From: Cercophora sp. LCS_1
Lineage: Eukaryota; Ascomycota; Sordariomycetes; Sordariales; Lasiosphaeriaceae
NCBI GenBank assembly: GCA_036250225.1
Contig: JAPZLL010000010.1
Location: forward strand, 992,001-1,056,000
DNA length: 64,000 nt
Direction of reading: 5' to 3'
Numbering within the stretch: the first letter of the stretch is position 1; each line of letters opens with the position of its first letter. The notes under the pieces were generated by a model. The model was not told where the DNA came from, made no database searches, and worked only from the letters and a program-made list of their open reading frames with translations. The position numbers and the translations under genes are program-made. Positions 43,906 through 55,874 of the stretch are shown here, one piece after another.

Positions 43906-44762
43906 TTTGCAATCTGATCAAGCAGTATCTGGAAATGCCGAGGGGAACAAGTCGGGGGGTGAGAATTGTCACAAGCGCATGGAAACTGGAAAGCAACACA
44001 AACACGGGCACCCCGCTCTTTTATTTCCCGCAGACCCAATTGCCATACAAACAGCTGAGTGTGAGGGGCAGCCCTTGAGCCGCCCGCGGGCCAGATATAG
44101 CCCCCTCAACTTGCGGTACCGCCAATTTGGGAGGCTTGGGACGTGGTGGGAGAGTTGTCAGCGGCCAGCCATCGCGGACTCGCATCAGCGTTGGACCCCG
44201 CCATTCCCCGCAAAGAGCTGTCTGGAGCTCTAGCTCGCTCAACAGCGGTTCGAGTGGAGCTCATCCCGCGAGCTATCCGCGCTGTGCGAGCTAGACGCCG
44301 GAAAAACTGCTGGCTGCTGCCGAATTTCCCACGAATCATTGCCCTGTGTTCTCTCTCTGCCCACCCAATGCAACAGTGAGCCGAGCCCGTCCAGTTGCTC
44401 GAAGGAACCGAGATCGGGCAGATGGGATCTGGACGGGCGCCAGGAGTAAGATGGCGGGCATCGGCGGGTATATCAACCACGACTTTCCCTGGGCGCCGTG
44501 CGGTCCGGCCCTCTCCGGGGCGAGCCCGGCAAACACGGCATCCTCAACACCCTGGGCCAGGGTTGCCAACTCTAAGCTCGTGCGAATTTTGTCCTCCCGA
44601 CCAGGCCATCGCATCGAGTTACCCCTCCTTCATTTTTCCATCCGGAAATCCGCCAGGAGGGGAGGTGTCCCGGCACTCATTCCCTCTCCGAGATCTAGAC
44701 CGTGCTGTCAACCGGCGCCGAATCCCAGACACCTTCGGACCGGTTATCCAGGTCCCAACACT
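43906..44762. other. Intergenic region
   Basis: This is the upstream region of the alcohol dehydrogenase gene and the 3' flank of the next minus-strand gene. No gene is supported. Confidence 0.45.
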
Positions 44763-45269
44763 CTATGCATTCTTCTTAACAGCCTTTGCCCGACCAGGAA
44801 GCCCAATATTAGCCAGAAAGGCAATCCGCATTGAGGCGCCGAGGTAGACGAACGGGATGTTGCCCCAGTCGATCGGGTTCCACTGCCAGACGCTCCAGTA
44901 GATCGGCAGCCCAAGCTCTCGGACCGTGTAAAGGTGGCCAATATCGCCAATTAGCAAGCAGAAGAGAACTGTCTTCCAGACGCGAAGGTCGGAGGTCGAG
45001 CGCAGCACGAGAGCTTCGTTGATGGCGAAGAAAAAGTAGAGGTTTGCAAGCTGGGACATCGCGATTGATGTCCCGCGGGGAATCGGGGAGGGAGCTGAGG
45101 CGGCATCGGTATACGTGAGGTATTGTACCTTGTCGAAATGGGCGTAGTAGGCGCCGAGGAGTGCTGAGAGTGGCTCGATGAGGAGGAAAAACACGACGTA
45201 GATCCGGGGAATCGCAAACCCGACCGTCACTTTCGTCGCAGTACGACCGCCCTCTTTTGAATTGGCCAT
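44763..45269 (-). CDS. Small four-helix membrane protein (DUF7704-like)
   Basis: A single exon encodes 168 residues with about four hydrophobic segments: IPRIYVVFFLLIEPLSALLG, MSQLANLYFFFAINEALVL, WKTVLFCLLIGDIGHLYTV and the C-terminal IPFVYLGASMRIAFLANIG. The pattern PRxYxxFFxxIEPxSALxGAYYAHF at the start and the short DIGHLY motif match a family of small fungal membrane proteins that I believe is labelled DUF7704; I could not verify the name. The protein ends in a basic KAVKKNA tail. The function is unknown. The gene is divergent from the ribosomal protein S7 gene, with 367 bp between start codons. Confidence 0.75.
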   Translation of the reverse strand: MANSKEGGRTATKVTVGFAIPRIYVVFFLLIEPLSALLGAYYAHFDKVQYLTYTDAASAPSPIPRGTSIAMSQLANLYFFFAINEALVLRSTSDLRVWKTVLFCLLIGDIGHLYTVRELGLPIYWSVWQWNPIDWGNIPFVYLGASMRIAFLANIGLPGRAKAVKKNA

Positions 45270-45636
45270 CGTGAGTACGTATCAAGATACAATATAGAAA
45301 GAAAAATATGAATATGATGCAATTGAAACGGCGCCTCGACATGGGAGCTCGCCGTCAGCAGAATAACGGTTTACGATGCAGGATCGTCGAAGGCATTCCC
45401 GGCACGGAGCTTGGGCCAAGGCGGTTCGGATTCTGCCACACACACCGCCTGCTAGGGCGGCGCGAATCCGCCCCACATGGACCGCTCCACATCATCCGCC
45501 AGAATTTCCCAGGGCTTGCAAACCCTAGCCTTGGCCCGCGAATTTTTCGAATGTCTTTTCCCAGCGACTTCAACCCACTTTCGTGATACTTCCCTCAACG
45601 CCAATCGACCGACTCGACAATCGACAAATCGCCAAC
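45270..45636. other. Shared upstream region of the DUF7704-like and S7 genes
   Basis: This compact divergent promoter region contains the telo-box-like element listed next. Nothing else was recognised. Confidence 0.5.
45520..45528 (+). promoter_or_regulatory. Telo-box-like element upstream of S7
   Basis: AAACCCTAG lies about 110 nt before the S7 start codon. Elements of the AAACCCTA type are common upstream of fungal and plant ribosomal-protein genes. The site is a short match and so is only suggestive. Confidence 0.4.
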
Positions 45637-46616
45637 ATGAGCGCCCCTCAACTTAACAAGATTGCGGCGAACAGCCCGTCCCGCCAGAACCCCTCTGAGC
45701 TGGAGTCGTCCATCGCTGGCGCTCTACACGATCTCGAGAGCAACACCGCTGACCTCAAGTCGGCTCTCCGCCCTCTGCAGTTCGTCTCTGCCCGTGAGGT
45801 ATGAAAAACATCGCCATTGCGCAATCCGAGAACCAATATCCGAGATCCTGTTCCACCCGCAGCGGGAGCGACAGCGCAGCCGTGTGCTGCTCGCCGCCGG
45901 TCGGGCGTCGCAACATTGGGGAAATTGATCGAATATTGGAAGGCGGGCCGGTCGGCGGTGCTGCGCTGCGTTTTCCCTTTCGCTGAAAGCGCCCGCCGGC
46001 CAAGCTCAATGACCATAACATCAAACATCCAAAACAGCGCGAGGAATAGGACGGGAAGCGGTCCAAGGAATGCAATGTCATCCTGGAGCTCGCATGCTGA
46101 CTGTTGGTCTGATTACAGATCGAGGTTGGCCACGGCAAGAAGGCTATTGTCATCTTTGTCCCCGTCCCTTCTCTGCAGGGCTTCCACCGTGTCCAGCAGC
46201 GGTAAGTCGTTGTGTTATCCATTGATGGATTTTCGTCACTGACAACGTCAAGCTTGACCCGTGAGCTCGAGAAGAAGTTCTCCGACCGCCACGTCCTCAT
46301 CCTCGCCTCGCGCCGCATTCTCCCCCGCCCCAAGCGCTCCACCCGCTCGCGCAATACCCAGAAGCAGAAGCGCCCCCGTTCGCGTACTCTCACTGCTGTG
46401 CACGATGCCATCCTGACCGACCTCGTCTACCCCGTCGAGATCGTCGGCAAGCGTCTCCGCACCAAGGAGGACGGCTCCAAGACCCTCAAGGTCATCCTTG
46501 ACGAGAAGGAGCGTGGCGGCGTTGACTACAGACTCGACACCTACTCCGAGGTCTACAGGCGCCTCACTGGCCGTGGTGTTATCTTCGAGTTCCCCCAGAC
46601 CAGCGCCGAGTACTAG
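45637..46616 (+). CDS. rps7: 40S ribosomal protein S7 (eS7)
   Basis: Three exons (45637-45798, 46119-46201, 46253-46616) join in frame to 202 residues, the normal eS7 length. Conserved blocks are [54 protein letters not shown] and [17 protein letters not shown], ending [16 protein letters not shown]. eS7 is a component of the small subunit. It assembles early and is needed for 18S rRNA processing. The first intron is 320 nt, much longer than others in the window. I saw no clear C/D or H/ACA snoRNA motifs inside it. Codon usage is C-rich in the third exon, as expected for a highly expressed gene. Confidence 0.96.
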
Positions 46617-47028
46617 ACGGTGAGTTCTTGGCGAGGGAAACGACAGGGTTGGTTCGGTTTGCTGGTGCAAGAGGGTCCGGTTAGGGTTTGGGATTCGGGT
46701 ACGGTTCTTTTGCAATGCATTCACGGCAGTCAAAAGGGAACGGCGTCTAGCTAGCTTGTGCTTGGTAATACAAGCTTGATTCTACCACATCCGGAATACA
46801 ACCCTGATCTCTCCCATTGTATCGTATTGTGACTGGTCCAAGGACTGTAGAGTGATGTTGTTATGATGTACCGACAGATACTTGAACAAGATATCTCTTG
46901 ACCAGCGGGCCGAGAGACTCGTTGACGACCCGACGATGAGCTCGAGGACAGACGTGGGGCATTAATCGTCATTTCTGACATTCGCTATTCCCAGAAACCA
47001 ACACCGCTATCATGGCCATTCATGTGCG
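46617..47028. other. Intergenic region between convergent genes
   Basis: The 3' UTRs of S7 and ro-2 face each other here. No gene is supported. Confidence 0.5.
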
Positions 47029-48835
47029 TCAAGACTGCCCGACCCGTCCCAGCCCAAGAACACACCAATACGCCAACTCCCGCTTTTCCGTCGTTTCCTT
47101 CTCCTTGCTCCCCTCGTCACCCGCCATCTCGATCTCCCACTCGATCCTCACAAACATGGGTATCTCTAGTATGTCCTCATCCTCCTTGAGGGGGCTCGTA
47201 TCCACCTTTTCAGTCCTCAAGCTATCCAACTTGGCCTCGCTCTCGAGCACGTCCAGTCGCAGCGACGCAGGCACTACCTCTACCACAATGGTCACCCAGT
47301 TCCGGCCGCGCTCGTAAATCTTACCCGCCTCGGCCACGTACTGCGTCCCGTTGTTATTATCAGAGGCGTCCTTGCGTCGGCGGCGCTCCTTATCGCCATC
47401 CTTGGCCAGTGCTTCGTCCCAGACGTCTGTGTTGGCGTCAATCTCAAATTGGGGACAGAGAACGGTCACTTTGCTCCCGAAGCGGCCTGGGGTCTTTGCC
47501 GGGGTCGCGAGGGTCACCTTGACCGACTCGAAGATGGGGTTCTTAAAAGTGAGGAGGAATTGCGCCGGCTCGAGAGGACGCAGAAAATCCGGGGGTGCGG
47601 CGGCTGTGCCACCGGGGACAGAGAGCGGGCGGATGGAAATGGTGGGGATGTAGGAGCCTGCTACCAAGCGGATGCGGAAGCGGGTTGTCTGGACCTTTGC
47701 TTCGGGCTTGGAGATGATGTGTCTGCAGACAGGGCACCGCTTGGACCGCTTTGTGCGGAGGAGGTATGGGATGGGACGGAGGTCAGAGGTGAAACGGGCG
47801 CGACCGTGGAGAGGGCCCTCGCCGAGGTTGGGGGGTTGCGCAAGGAGTTGGGAGGTGGAGAGGGTCTCGTCGTAACCTTCGGCGTGAAGCTGGCGGATGG
47901 CGGCGCTTTCGTCGAGGTTTGCGACGACCAGGCCCTCGTTGCTGTCGAGGGCTTCGCGTATGGTACCTACGCGGGACTTCGCGCGCTTATCATGAATGCT
48001 ACCGCCATTATAGATGCTCATGATTCTAGACAGAGAGTTTGGCGAGGCAAATCCCAGGTCGCCCAGGGCCAGGCTGCTCCCGCCCGGGCCCGAATCATTC
48101 AGCTGGCTGTTGTAAAAGTGCTTCAGGTTGGCAAACTGGCTTTCGATGTCGAGCTCCTTGTTCTCCTCCTGGGGAGCTCCGGGCATCTTGGAGAGCGCCG
48201 CCTCTTTTCGCCGCTCCTTTTGCTCCTTAGCTGTAAGACGCGGCGCCCCTCCATTTCGGATCTTAGCCAGCTGGGCGTGAATGCTGTTCGGCTTGTCGAA
48301 CTTGATCCCGATCTCGGTGGAGCTCCAGTTACAGTAGGAGCACGTCAGGATGTAGGGCCCCGAGTGGGTCGCTGACGAATTGCCAGGCGCCGGGATGTGG
48401 TCCGGATCGGGGTGGGTCTCGAGGCTCGTAACGGAGAGGGGACCGATGCAGATCGGACACTGGAAGCAACTCCGCGTACACCTGGCAATGGCGGTGGTTA
48501 GCGGGGCGATGATGGCTCATCGAAGGCGCTTACCTGTTGCCCTCGCTCTTAAGGTTGCTGCTCGGGACTTCAAACAAGCAGTTTGGGCAGTAGTAGGTGA
48601 CGATCTCTTCGGCGACACACCGGGGACACCGAATCTGGTGGCAGTCTTCGCAGTACAGCAGATACTCGAGGGGGTACAAGCTAAAGTTGGATCGCGGGGC
48701 GCGGGGGTCGAAGGTGTGCTCGTCCTCTTCGTGGCGGCTGCTGGAGGGGGAGCTTGCGTCGGCCGGCCGAGACAGCAGCGCCGAAGAATCTGAGCAGGGG
48801 CATTGGATGTACGTGTATGGTGTTAAGGGCGCCAT
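47029..48835 (-). CDS. ro-2: Dynactin subunit p62 (DCTN4, Neurospora RO-2)
   Basis: Two minus-strand exons (48835-48534 and 48481-47029) join in frame to 584 residues. The N-terminal half is rich in CxxC pairs (YCEDCHQIRCPRC, YYCPNC, CFQCPIC and CSYC, then a later CPVC), as in the zinc-binding p62 subunit. SLYPLEYLLYCEDC is a strong family match. The C-terminal half (RFRIRLVAGSYIP, LLTFKNPIFESVKVTLATP, WVTIVVEVVP) forms the beta-rich domain. p62 sits at the pointed end of the dynactin Arp1 filament and helps dynein-driven transport. Loss in Neurospora gives the ropy phenotype with misplaced nuclei. The start follows directly on the first cysteine block (MAPLTPYTYIQCPC). Confidence 0.94.
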
Positions 48836-49017
48836 GGCAGGCACCGCATGTTTGGCTGCCGCACCAAGAGCTTCAAGAAATCGTCGTGGAATATTCGGAT
48901 GGATGCTGGCCAATGATGCAGATCCTGGAGCTGTTCGGTGAGCTGCCCGACGCGGGAGCTTCCTTGACGCGCCGACGCGGCAAATACAGTGCCAAGACAA
49001 TTAAAATCCCGGCCTGG

Positions 49018-49029
49018 CCCTAACCCTAA
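49018..49029. promoter_or_regulatory. Telomere-like (CCCTAA)2 element
   Basis: Two perfect CCCTAA units lie about 185 bp upstream of the ro-2 start codon. They may be a binding site for a TTAGGG-repeat-binding factor or a chance occurrence. The element is too short to suggest an ancient telomere. Confidence 0.4.
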
Positions 49030-50485
49030 AATTTTATCGGTTGAGCTTGCTCTGCCGTCTGGCTGCCTTGCCTGCTGCAGTCTTAGACTTTGCAGTTTAC
49101 ACAAGATCTTGACATCTGCAGTCAACACGATTGCGTCCAGCATATTGGATGGCCTTTCAGCTTGCCGCTTCAACAGCGTGGACGTCAACAACCACTGACG
49201 ATGAGGTCTGCAACCCTTTCTGGCCTGTAGCAGCCCAACCGACGCCATCATTGGACGCTGGTCGGCGATTAAACTCGGAGGCGTCGTCACTCGTCCCCAA
49301 AGCCCGATGCCTGGCAAACCAGATCACTTGTCTTGCGAGTTGTCGTCAACAATCGATCGAATTCGGTGCCGGTTTCGTCGAGTAGGACGTGGCGGGGTTG
49401 TTGGCGGGGCGGCGTACCCTCCTCAGCTTATCAGCTCGTTCCACGGGGGTGATGGCACACTGATCACAGGGCTGACGGCAGCAATCACAGAGCCCCAAGC
49501 CCGGATCCCCCACTTCAGCCGAACCCAACCATATGCATTTCCGCGCAAGAGGCAGCTGCCCTCATGTTCGCTCCCATTGGGGGGAGGGCTAGATGCGAAG
49601 CTGGCGTGAGCTATGATCATGACTGGCCGCATGGGTAGAGGCGTCATGATGATCGCAAGACCGAAGGACGACGAGTCCCGAGCAGCCCGGAGCACTGAGA
49701 TGACCGGACCGCAAGCGTCGGATTTGTCGGGTGGGTTTGGTGTGGGAGGGACACCTGCCACACCAACTCGCCAGCGGCTGCGCCCAAGGCCGAAGGCTGC
49801 AGCAGCGCGCCGATCCAAGCACCCTCTTGGTTTTTTCAGCAAGCGCCAGGCGCCGCCAATCCCTTTTTTAGCTGCGCGCGCCAATGACTTGTCATGGCGT
49901 CGTCCCATCATTGCGCTTACGCCTGTCACGATCAAACAAGGGCCGCGATAGCTCGCTTCGGTATTTCTTCACCGCGGGTTGCTACAAGTTGATGGCGTTT
50001 CGCTGCTGGTATTTTGACGGCGCGCTGTCATCTGTCAGGCTGTTGACGGTGCATCTCAACTCCGGTCGTCGCCTCGGCCGCAGGATGGAGTGCCAGCGCA
50101 GATGTAAGCTGAGGCGCGATGCCGGATGTGGTTGGCCACCCAGCCCAGCAGTGCCGGGATGCACCCTGTCTGGGAACGACCCCTGCCGGTCGCTGTCAGT
50201 CCGTCCAGTCTTCTGCCAGAACAGCAGCCACGATGGGCTCGTCGCGGTGGGGGGATGGAATTTGCAATGCGCCTTCGGGACCACGGACCCGTCAAACCAT
50301 GGCACGCCAGTCGGGCCCGGATGCTTCTCAAACATGGCGTTCTGCGGAGTCTGTCTTATACGTAGGGGGCGCCACCAGTCGCGTCGGTGCAGACGAATCT
50401 GCTCCAACTTTTTTTTCTAGCCAGACCACACCGGTGACACAAGGCTTCGCAATGTCCGGAAAGCCTTGCGCCCAGAGGTAACCGT

Positions 50486-50508
50486 TTGTTGTTGTTGTTG
50501 TTGTTGTG
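50486..50508. repeat. GTT trinucleotide microsatellite
   Basis: About seven GTT units sit in non-coding DNA about 200 bp upstream of the large plus-strand gene. Confidence 0.8.
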
Positions 50509-50706
50509 GTCATTGCAAGTGATCCAATGCTCCCAGGCAAATATACGCAGGCACAGCGTCGGCTACTTATTCACCTCGACGACACGTTCTCGGCTGGTTC
50601 GATTGGCGCCCAAACCTTGCTGAATCGTGAGTCGAGCTAAGGACTTGGGAGCAGCGGGCACGCCGTGAATAGCGCCCCTGGCGAAGCGGCGATATAGGCA
50701 GTAGTA

Positions 50707-53310
50707 ATGGCAACTCCGAAGCCTCTTCGAGATGCTAGCCGGCCATCATCCACCTCTCCTCAACCCCGGGTCACCGAACAAGGCGCCACGCAGGGAAACG
50801 GCTCGCAGGCAATCCGCACAATGCGGCCGAAACGACATAGCGGCGCGATGGAGGTTCGCGTGCCTGAGATGCACAATATCAGGAGATGGGACGGCGCGGC
50901 GAGAGCCTGCTCACCGTGGGACAGCCTTGGGAGGGTGGGTCTGTCTTGCAAACGAACAAGGGACTCGCTGACTGTTTACAGGACCCAGAGCTATGGTTCC
51001 GGAATGGCAATTGTTACGTCCACCTCTACGGCAAGGGACAATCACGGAGGGGACCGGCGTTCAAGGTGCCATTTGACGCACTGCTAGAGGCAAAATGCCA
51101 TCCTCTTCTCGCTCGGTTTATGGCGCGGGACACCACGATCCCGCACTCAGCAGCCCCTGGTAGGAGATATTTCGACTTTCTCGATCGGATACGGCCCGAT
51201 TCGAGGGTCGAGCTCTACATGCCGGCGCCGCCAATGGCGACAAAAGAAGAGGCTCTGAGGTATCACCTTGCTACCCGTAACTTCTTCGCCTGGGTGTTTC
51301 GACGGTCCATGGTTGGCGAGCATCTGGGATCAAGCCTCATTGCGTTGATCAACAGCATGTCCGAGTTCAGGTGTCCAGGGGAAGACAACATGGATGGGTT
51401 GCTCGGTTATCTGAATGAGGAGGGATACCTCGACATGCGCAACCAGCCGATCCACGCACTCGCGATCCTGCACTTTGCCGAATTCTTTCAGTTCAAAAAC
51501 CTGTACATTGACGCCTTTACTCACTGCGTAGGGATGTGTGACCGATTGTTTGGCATTCCCGAGTATCAGGTATGTGGGTGAGACGAAGCGAAATTCCTTG
51601 TGCTGACTGGTGCAGGTCATAACATCCATCACAAGGAAACTTGTCAGACAAGCCAAGTCAGAGATGGATCAAAGGCTCGGTCATGCGGGCTTGATGCTTC
51701 GCAATTTTCTTGAGGAGGATCTTTCCGAGGCTCATGTTGGACTAACCGCTGGTGCTCGCGCCCACCTTGACCGGTTCCGCACCTTTCTCCTTGCCTTTTA
51801 TACGTCGAAACTGGGGTATTATCCGCCCAACTCAGTCGACATCCGGAGCCTGATTTTTGAGAGGGATATTCTGTGCGGAATGCGCGACGATTTTGAGGCG
51901 TTGTACGACTATCTCGTCGATGAATCCTTCACGCCACCCGGAACAATCCCAGCGCTAGCGCAGGGCGGGATATGCACTCTACAGAGTGTTCATGGATTCG
52001 ATGTTCGCAATCAATATCCGTCACTCCAGCATCCTCTCCCTCTGCTTCCCGAGAACACGCCAACTACGACGTCCCGCCGCATGTCTTGGCTCACCAAGCC
52101 CGACAAACTCAAGCCAGATCAGCGTCTCGTCGCCCACGCGGCTCTGGAGAAAGCGGCCAACAAACAGCCGGGGTTGTTGAAGAACCAGCTGGTGGTCGCT
52201 TACCGCAAGTTTGAAGAGGACTCCATCTTCCTCCCTCACAAGGCAGACAGACACGAGAAGCTCTCACAGATCGATGCCCGCAAAATCCGGTGGATCTTGA
52301 TCTACGCAACGTACCAGGTTCTGTTGAGCTGCACGAATGCACCCGACGAGTGTCAAGACCCTGATGATGTCCCGTACAACATCGCCGTCAGCACTGCGAA
52401 TCTCCCGCCGTGGAAGGAAGCCCAACGCCCAGTATCCATGAGCCGAAGGAACAGCGTCTCTCGCCAAGACAACCGCATGTCCATGTCTGTCCCATCAATG
52501 CCCACAATACACTCTCCAGCTCTGCCCGAGATCAAGCCAGATATCGACTACCTCGCCCTCACGCACCGCCAAGCCTCGTCGTCAACCATGGCCCCATCCA
52601 TCCCGCCCCGCTGCCACAGCCTCAACAAAGTCCGTCGCTCTCTCTCCATCTTCAGTCATCAGGCTCCCAGCGTGGTCGTTGAGTCGTCAGCCGCGTCCCG
52701 GCGCATGTCATATCACGAGATCTTGGTCCAGGGCTACGGCAACGGTACAAACGACGTCTACCTCGACCTGGGCGACGCCGAGTCTGAATCGGATCAGCCG
52801 CCGGCCATGTTCAACCTCGACGTGACACAGCGCCCTGCCACCGAGCCCGCCGAGGGTCTTCGTCCCCAGCCTTTGACGCTCCGCTCGCCGTCCACCTCAT
52901 CGACATCCTCGACCGGCAGCACGGCCAACAGCAGTGCCAGCGGTGTGTCCTCTGCCACCTCCGTCAGCACGGCGCCCAGTCTCCAGCCAAAGCATAGTAT
53001 GTCGACGTGGACCATGAGCAGTAGCATATACTCGCAGGACAGCGTCGGAGTGTGTGGGGGGTTCAGGAGCGGTGTACCGCCGACGGTGCCGAGGAGGAGC
53101 AGCAGGAGAAAGCTGTTGAGTGCATTGCATCCGATCCCGTTGCGGATCATCAAGGGCGAGGGACGAGAGGAAGAGGCGTGGCAGGAGGTGGTGCAGACGC
53201 CACTGGAGGAGGAGGAGGATGTTGATGTGGTGTTTGTCAAGTCCAAGGAGGGCAGCACCGATGTGTGGGACCAGTTTGCGGGGGTCGGGGGGCTGAGGAG
53301 TGTTGCGTAA
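50707..53310 (+). CDS. Large fungal protein of unknown function (DUF8004-like)
   Basis: Three exons (50707-50934, 50982-51569, 51616-53310) join in frame to 836 residues. A disordered N-terminus leads to a conserved part (DPELWFRNGNCYVHLYGKGQSRRGPAFKVPF) that reads like a BTB-type or related beta/alpha module. Helical segments such as NFFAWVFRRSMVGEHLGSSL, ALAILHFAEFFQFKNLY and RKIRWILIYATYQVLLSC follow. The last 330 residues are Ser/Thr/Pro-rich and low in complexity. This arrangement fits a fungal family that I believe is catalogued as DUF8004; the name is not verified. There are no membrane segments or catalytic motifs. The function is unknown. Confidence 0.8.
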
Positions 53311-54114
53311 GCACTAACAGCGATTCTACGTCTTGAAACCCACGAATGGAAGAAATGGGTGGAACAAAGGGAAAATACACAGTAAATACGGAAATGGTGG
53401 ATGGAGCGGAGTTGGTTCTTTTTGGTCTCGACTGGGACTGTCCTTACAGATTTCTTCCCCTCACCGATACCCCACGGATACGTCCGGTGTAAAAATACAC
53501 CAGTCCTTACAAATCTGTTTTCTTTTGTATCTACACGGGCGGCCTACCGCCGATGGGCTGGACTCTAGGGCGGGACAATGACACCGGACACGGGAACGAG
53601 TTACGAATCTCCTTGGTTACCTAGATGGTCAGGCAGACAAACGGTCGAAGAGAACATTTGATGAACACTCGTTTTTAGCACGAAGATAGTCAAGATAGCG
53701 CGAAGAATCACGGACCGGGTCGAATCCGATGCGCCTGTAGCTCAAGCGCACATCACTCTGACAGGAACATGATTGCAATTTGATACGTTTGATCTCATAT
53801 ACCGAACAATACACATTAGACGAACAAGGAGACAAGTGTAGACCACAAACAAAAGTGTGACCACCGGACCAACCTCATCCAGAGCATCCGTCGAGGCGCC
53901 CGGAGGTCAATCACAGACGCTCATCAAGAAATTCGCCCCCGCATCTAGCGGATCTTTCCGCGCTTCGGCGAACACTCGGGAGGGGGTTGAGATCTGGAAA
54001 GGCCACGAGGATATCACTCAAGAAGAAGAAGAATAAAAAAGTTGACAGATGAAACTCCAACCATCGTATCCTGACCAGCCAGGATTCAGGGCCAAAGGCA
54101 ATTGTTGCTGGGTT
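53311..54114. other. Intergenic region between convergent genes
   Basis: No gene is supported. A short stretch near 53714-53750 looks weakly like tRNA boxes but does not fold as a tRNA (see rejected items). Confidence 0.5.
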
Positions 54115-54984
54115 TTATTCAGCCTTACTCCGCCCTGCCGGTGCGCTTGCTCGCTCCAGACCCTGGAGGATATCGGCCCCGAATTGCCACGCCATGATAG
54201 ATGGGAAGACGATCCAGGCGCCGCTGGTGTTGTCAGTTTTCGTCAAGAAACGAGGAGGAGAGAAAGGACGTACTTTGGGATGACCCAGAGGAAAAAGAGT
54301 CGCGCAGGGGGGTTATGGCCGATGTTGGCAAAGCCAGAGAATGCTTCGTTGAGCCCTAGGATTTGTTATTAGCCTTGCTCTTGTCTCGAGTCCACCATGT
54401 CTCTCTCAGAACCAACGACAACACCCCGTTGTCCTCCGACGATATTATATGCCTCAGAAAAAAAACTCACAATAAAGCAGCGTCTTATCCACAGTCCCAA
54501 CAGCCCCCACAAACCCAAGCAACGCCATGACGGCGCCCTTTCGCCCACCAACAGGTCCCTTGCTCCCCCACCACAGGCCCAAGTAAGCCAGATACACGGC
54601 CGTCTCAACTAGATTCATGGCGCTCTGCGCTCCGTTCCACCCGTCCCCCGCGTTCCACGCCTTGAAGCCATACGTGTAGTCCAGCTCGGCCTGGATCGCG
54701 TACAGGCTCCACACCGGCCAGTGCAGCGAGCCGCCGGGCATGGAATGCGGACGGAGGAAGACATAGGCTGCGTCCCAGAGGACGAGCGGGAGCGAGACAA
54801 ACAGCCAGGCGACGACCAGCGTGGATGGCTGATGGGTCCATTGCGAAGACGACGTGGTCGCAGTGGATCGGGCGGGGCCGCGGCGTCGGGTCGAGGGTGG
54901 TGGGATTGGTGGGGGGGATGCATCCGAGGGGGAGGATTTGGGGCCTGGTGTTAGGGCTAGCGAGGAGGAGCGGGTTGAGACCAT
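54115..54984 (-). CDS. EXPERA/emopamil-binding-protein-like membrane protein
   Basis: Three minus-strand exons (54984-54471, 54355-54274, 54223-54115) join in frame to 234 residues. After a disordered N-terminus of about 55 residues, there are four or five membrane helices: TLVVAWLFVSLPLVLWDAAY, the segment around WSLYAIQAELDYTYGF, MNLVETAVYLAYLGLWW, AVMALLGFVGAVGTVDKTLLY and GAWIVFPSIMAWQFGADIL. The order and the WDAAY and NGAW motifs fit the EXPERA domain of sterol delta8-delta7 isomerases (EBP) and sigma-2/TM6SF proteins. It is more divergent than a true EBP, and I do not see the full set of catalytic residues, so a sterol isomerase role should not be assumed. Confidence 0.82.
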
Positions 54985-55874
54985 TGTGCTTCGGCCGGCT
55001 GCTTGGTTTGCGCAAACTTGTGTCTGTTTGGAATGTAGTGCTTAAGCGATTTGTTTTGTGCGCGGGAAAGCGAGAGACGGCGAGGAAGGGGATGCGTGGT
55101 GTTTTTGTTTTGGATTGCGGCGGCAGCAGGAAACGCGCCCCGGGGTAAATGCGCGGGGCAAATGACCCCGACTTCCCTGTCGGGCGGGACGGGGGCGGGA
55201 GACAAAGTTCCCAGTCCCTGTCACGCGCGGGGCTTGTTGCGGGGTGCAGAAGGGTGCCAAGTGCCTGGACAAAATACACTGACCATCAAGAAAGTCAGAG
55301 GACTATTCTTCAGAAAATAAACATTTGTTTCATACTTTAAGGTAGATTTTAATTTTTAAAAACATTTAAATTCCAGTAGCGGTACTGCGGATATATTTTT
55401 CAAAGCGGATCAAAGATTATTAGGCCCACAGAGACTATTTAATGCTGGATAGAATGATTTGGTACGTGAACTTTCTTGTGCTACCACCTTTTGGAGATTT
55501 TCAGGGGTGTGGCTTAGTCAGCGGCAATAACAACAACACGGAGACACAACACAAACACAGTGGTGACGATTTAAGACAATGTAGTGAATTGAAGACTATC
55601 TACCAAGTAAGCTATCTAGTAAAATAAATGGTATTAACAAGAGGAAGGTAAATAGCACTAAATCATCGCCAAGATACCCCATTTCCAGCTCCCACTACCA
55701 AGATACCTCCTAAGCCAGACATGTAGTAGAAAAGTAGTCCCTCCAAATATCCCCTTAAGTGCTCCTCAGATACTTCTCCAGATATCCCTAGTTACTAACC
55801 CTCCAAAAAAACTCCTCCAAAGCAAGACCTGCAGTAATAAAAGTAATCCTCCATCCCAAAATCCCTCCAGCCCT
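54985..55874. other. Intergenic region with an AT-rich segment
   Basis: From about 55300 to 55660 the sequence becomes clearly AT-rich (runs such as TTTTAATTTTTAAAAACATTT), then CT-skewed up to the next gene. No gene is supported. Confidence 0.55.
55715..55863. repeat. Degenerate direct repeat, period about 108 bp
   Basis: The segment starting CCAGACATGTAGTAG at 55715 recurs as CAAGACCTGCAGTAA at 55823. The following AAAGTAGTCC/AAAGTAATCC and CTCCA blocks keep their order. Related AGATACC/AGATATCC words recur between them. Confidence 0.5.

Larger units (their letters stand above)
48836..50706. other. Intergenic region, 1.9 kb
   Basis: This lies between the divergent ro-2 gene and the large plus-strand gene. 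It contains a telomere-like element (49018-49029) and a GTT microsatellite (about 50486-50508). No gene is supported. Confidence 0.5.

Noticed and set aside
45799..46118. Possible intronic snoRNA in the long first intron of S7
   Set aside because: CTGA words are present, but there is no convincing RTGATGA C-box with a terminal stem, and no H/ACA pattern was seen.
47449..48375. Plus-strand frame of 308 codons opposite ro-2
   Set aside because: It is antisense to the conserved dynactin p62 coding sequence.
53714..53770. GGTCGAATCC next to TGTAGCTCAAGC, resembling tRNA boxes
   Set aside because: The two box-like words are in the wrong order and spacing for a tRNA on the plus strand, and no acceptor stem can be drawn.
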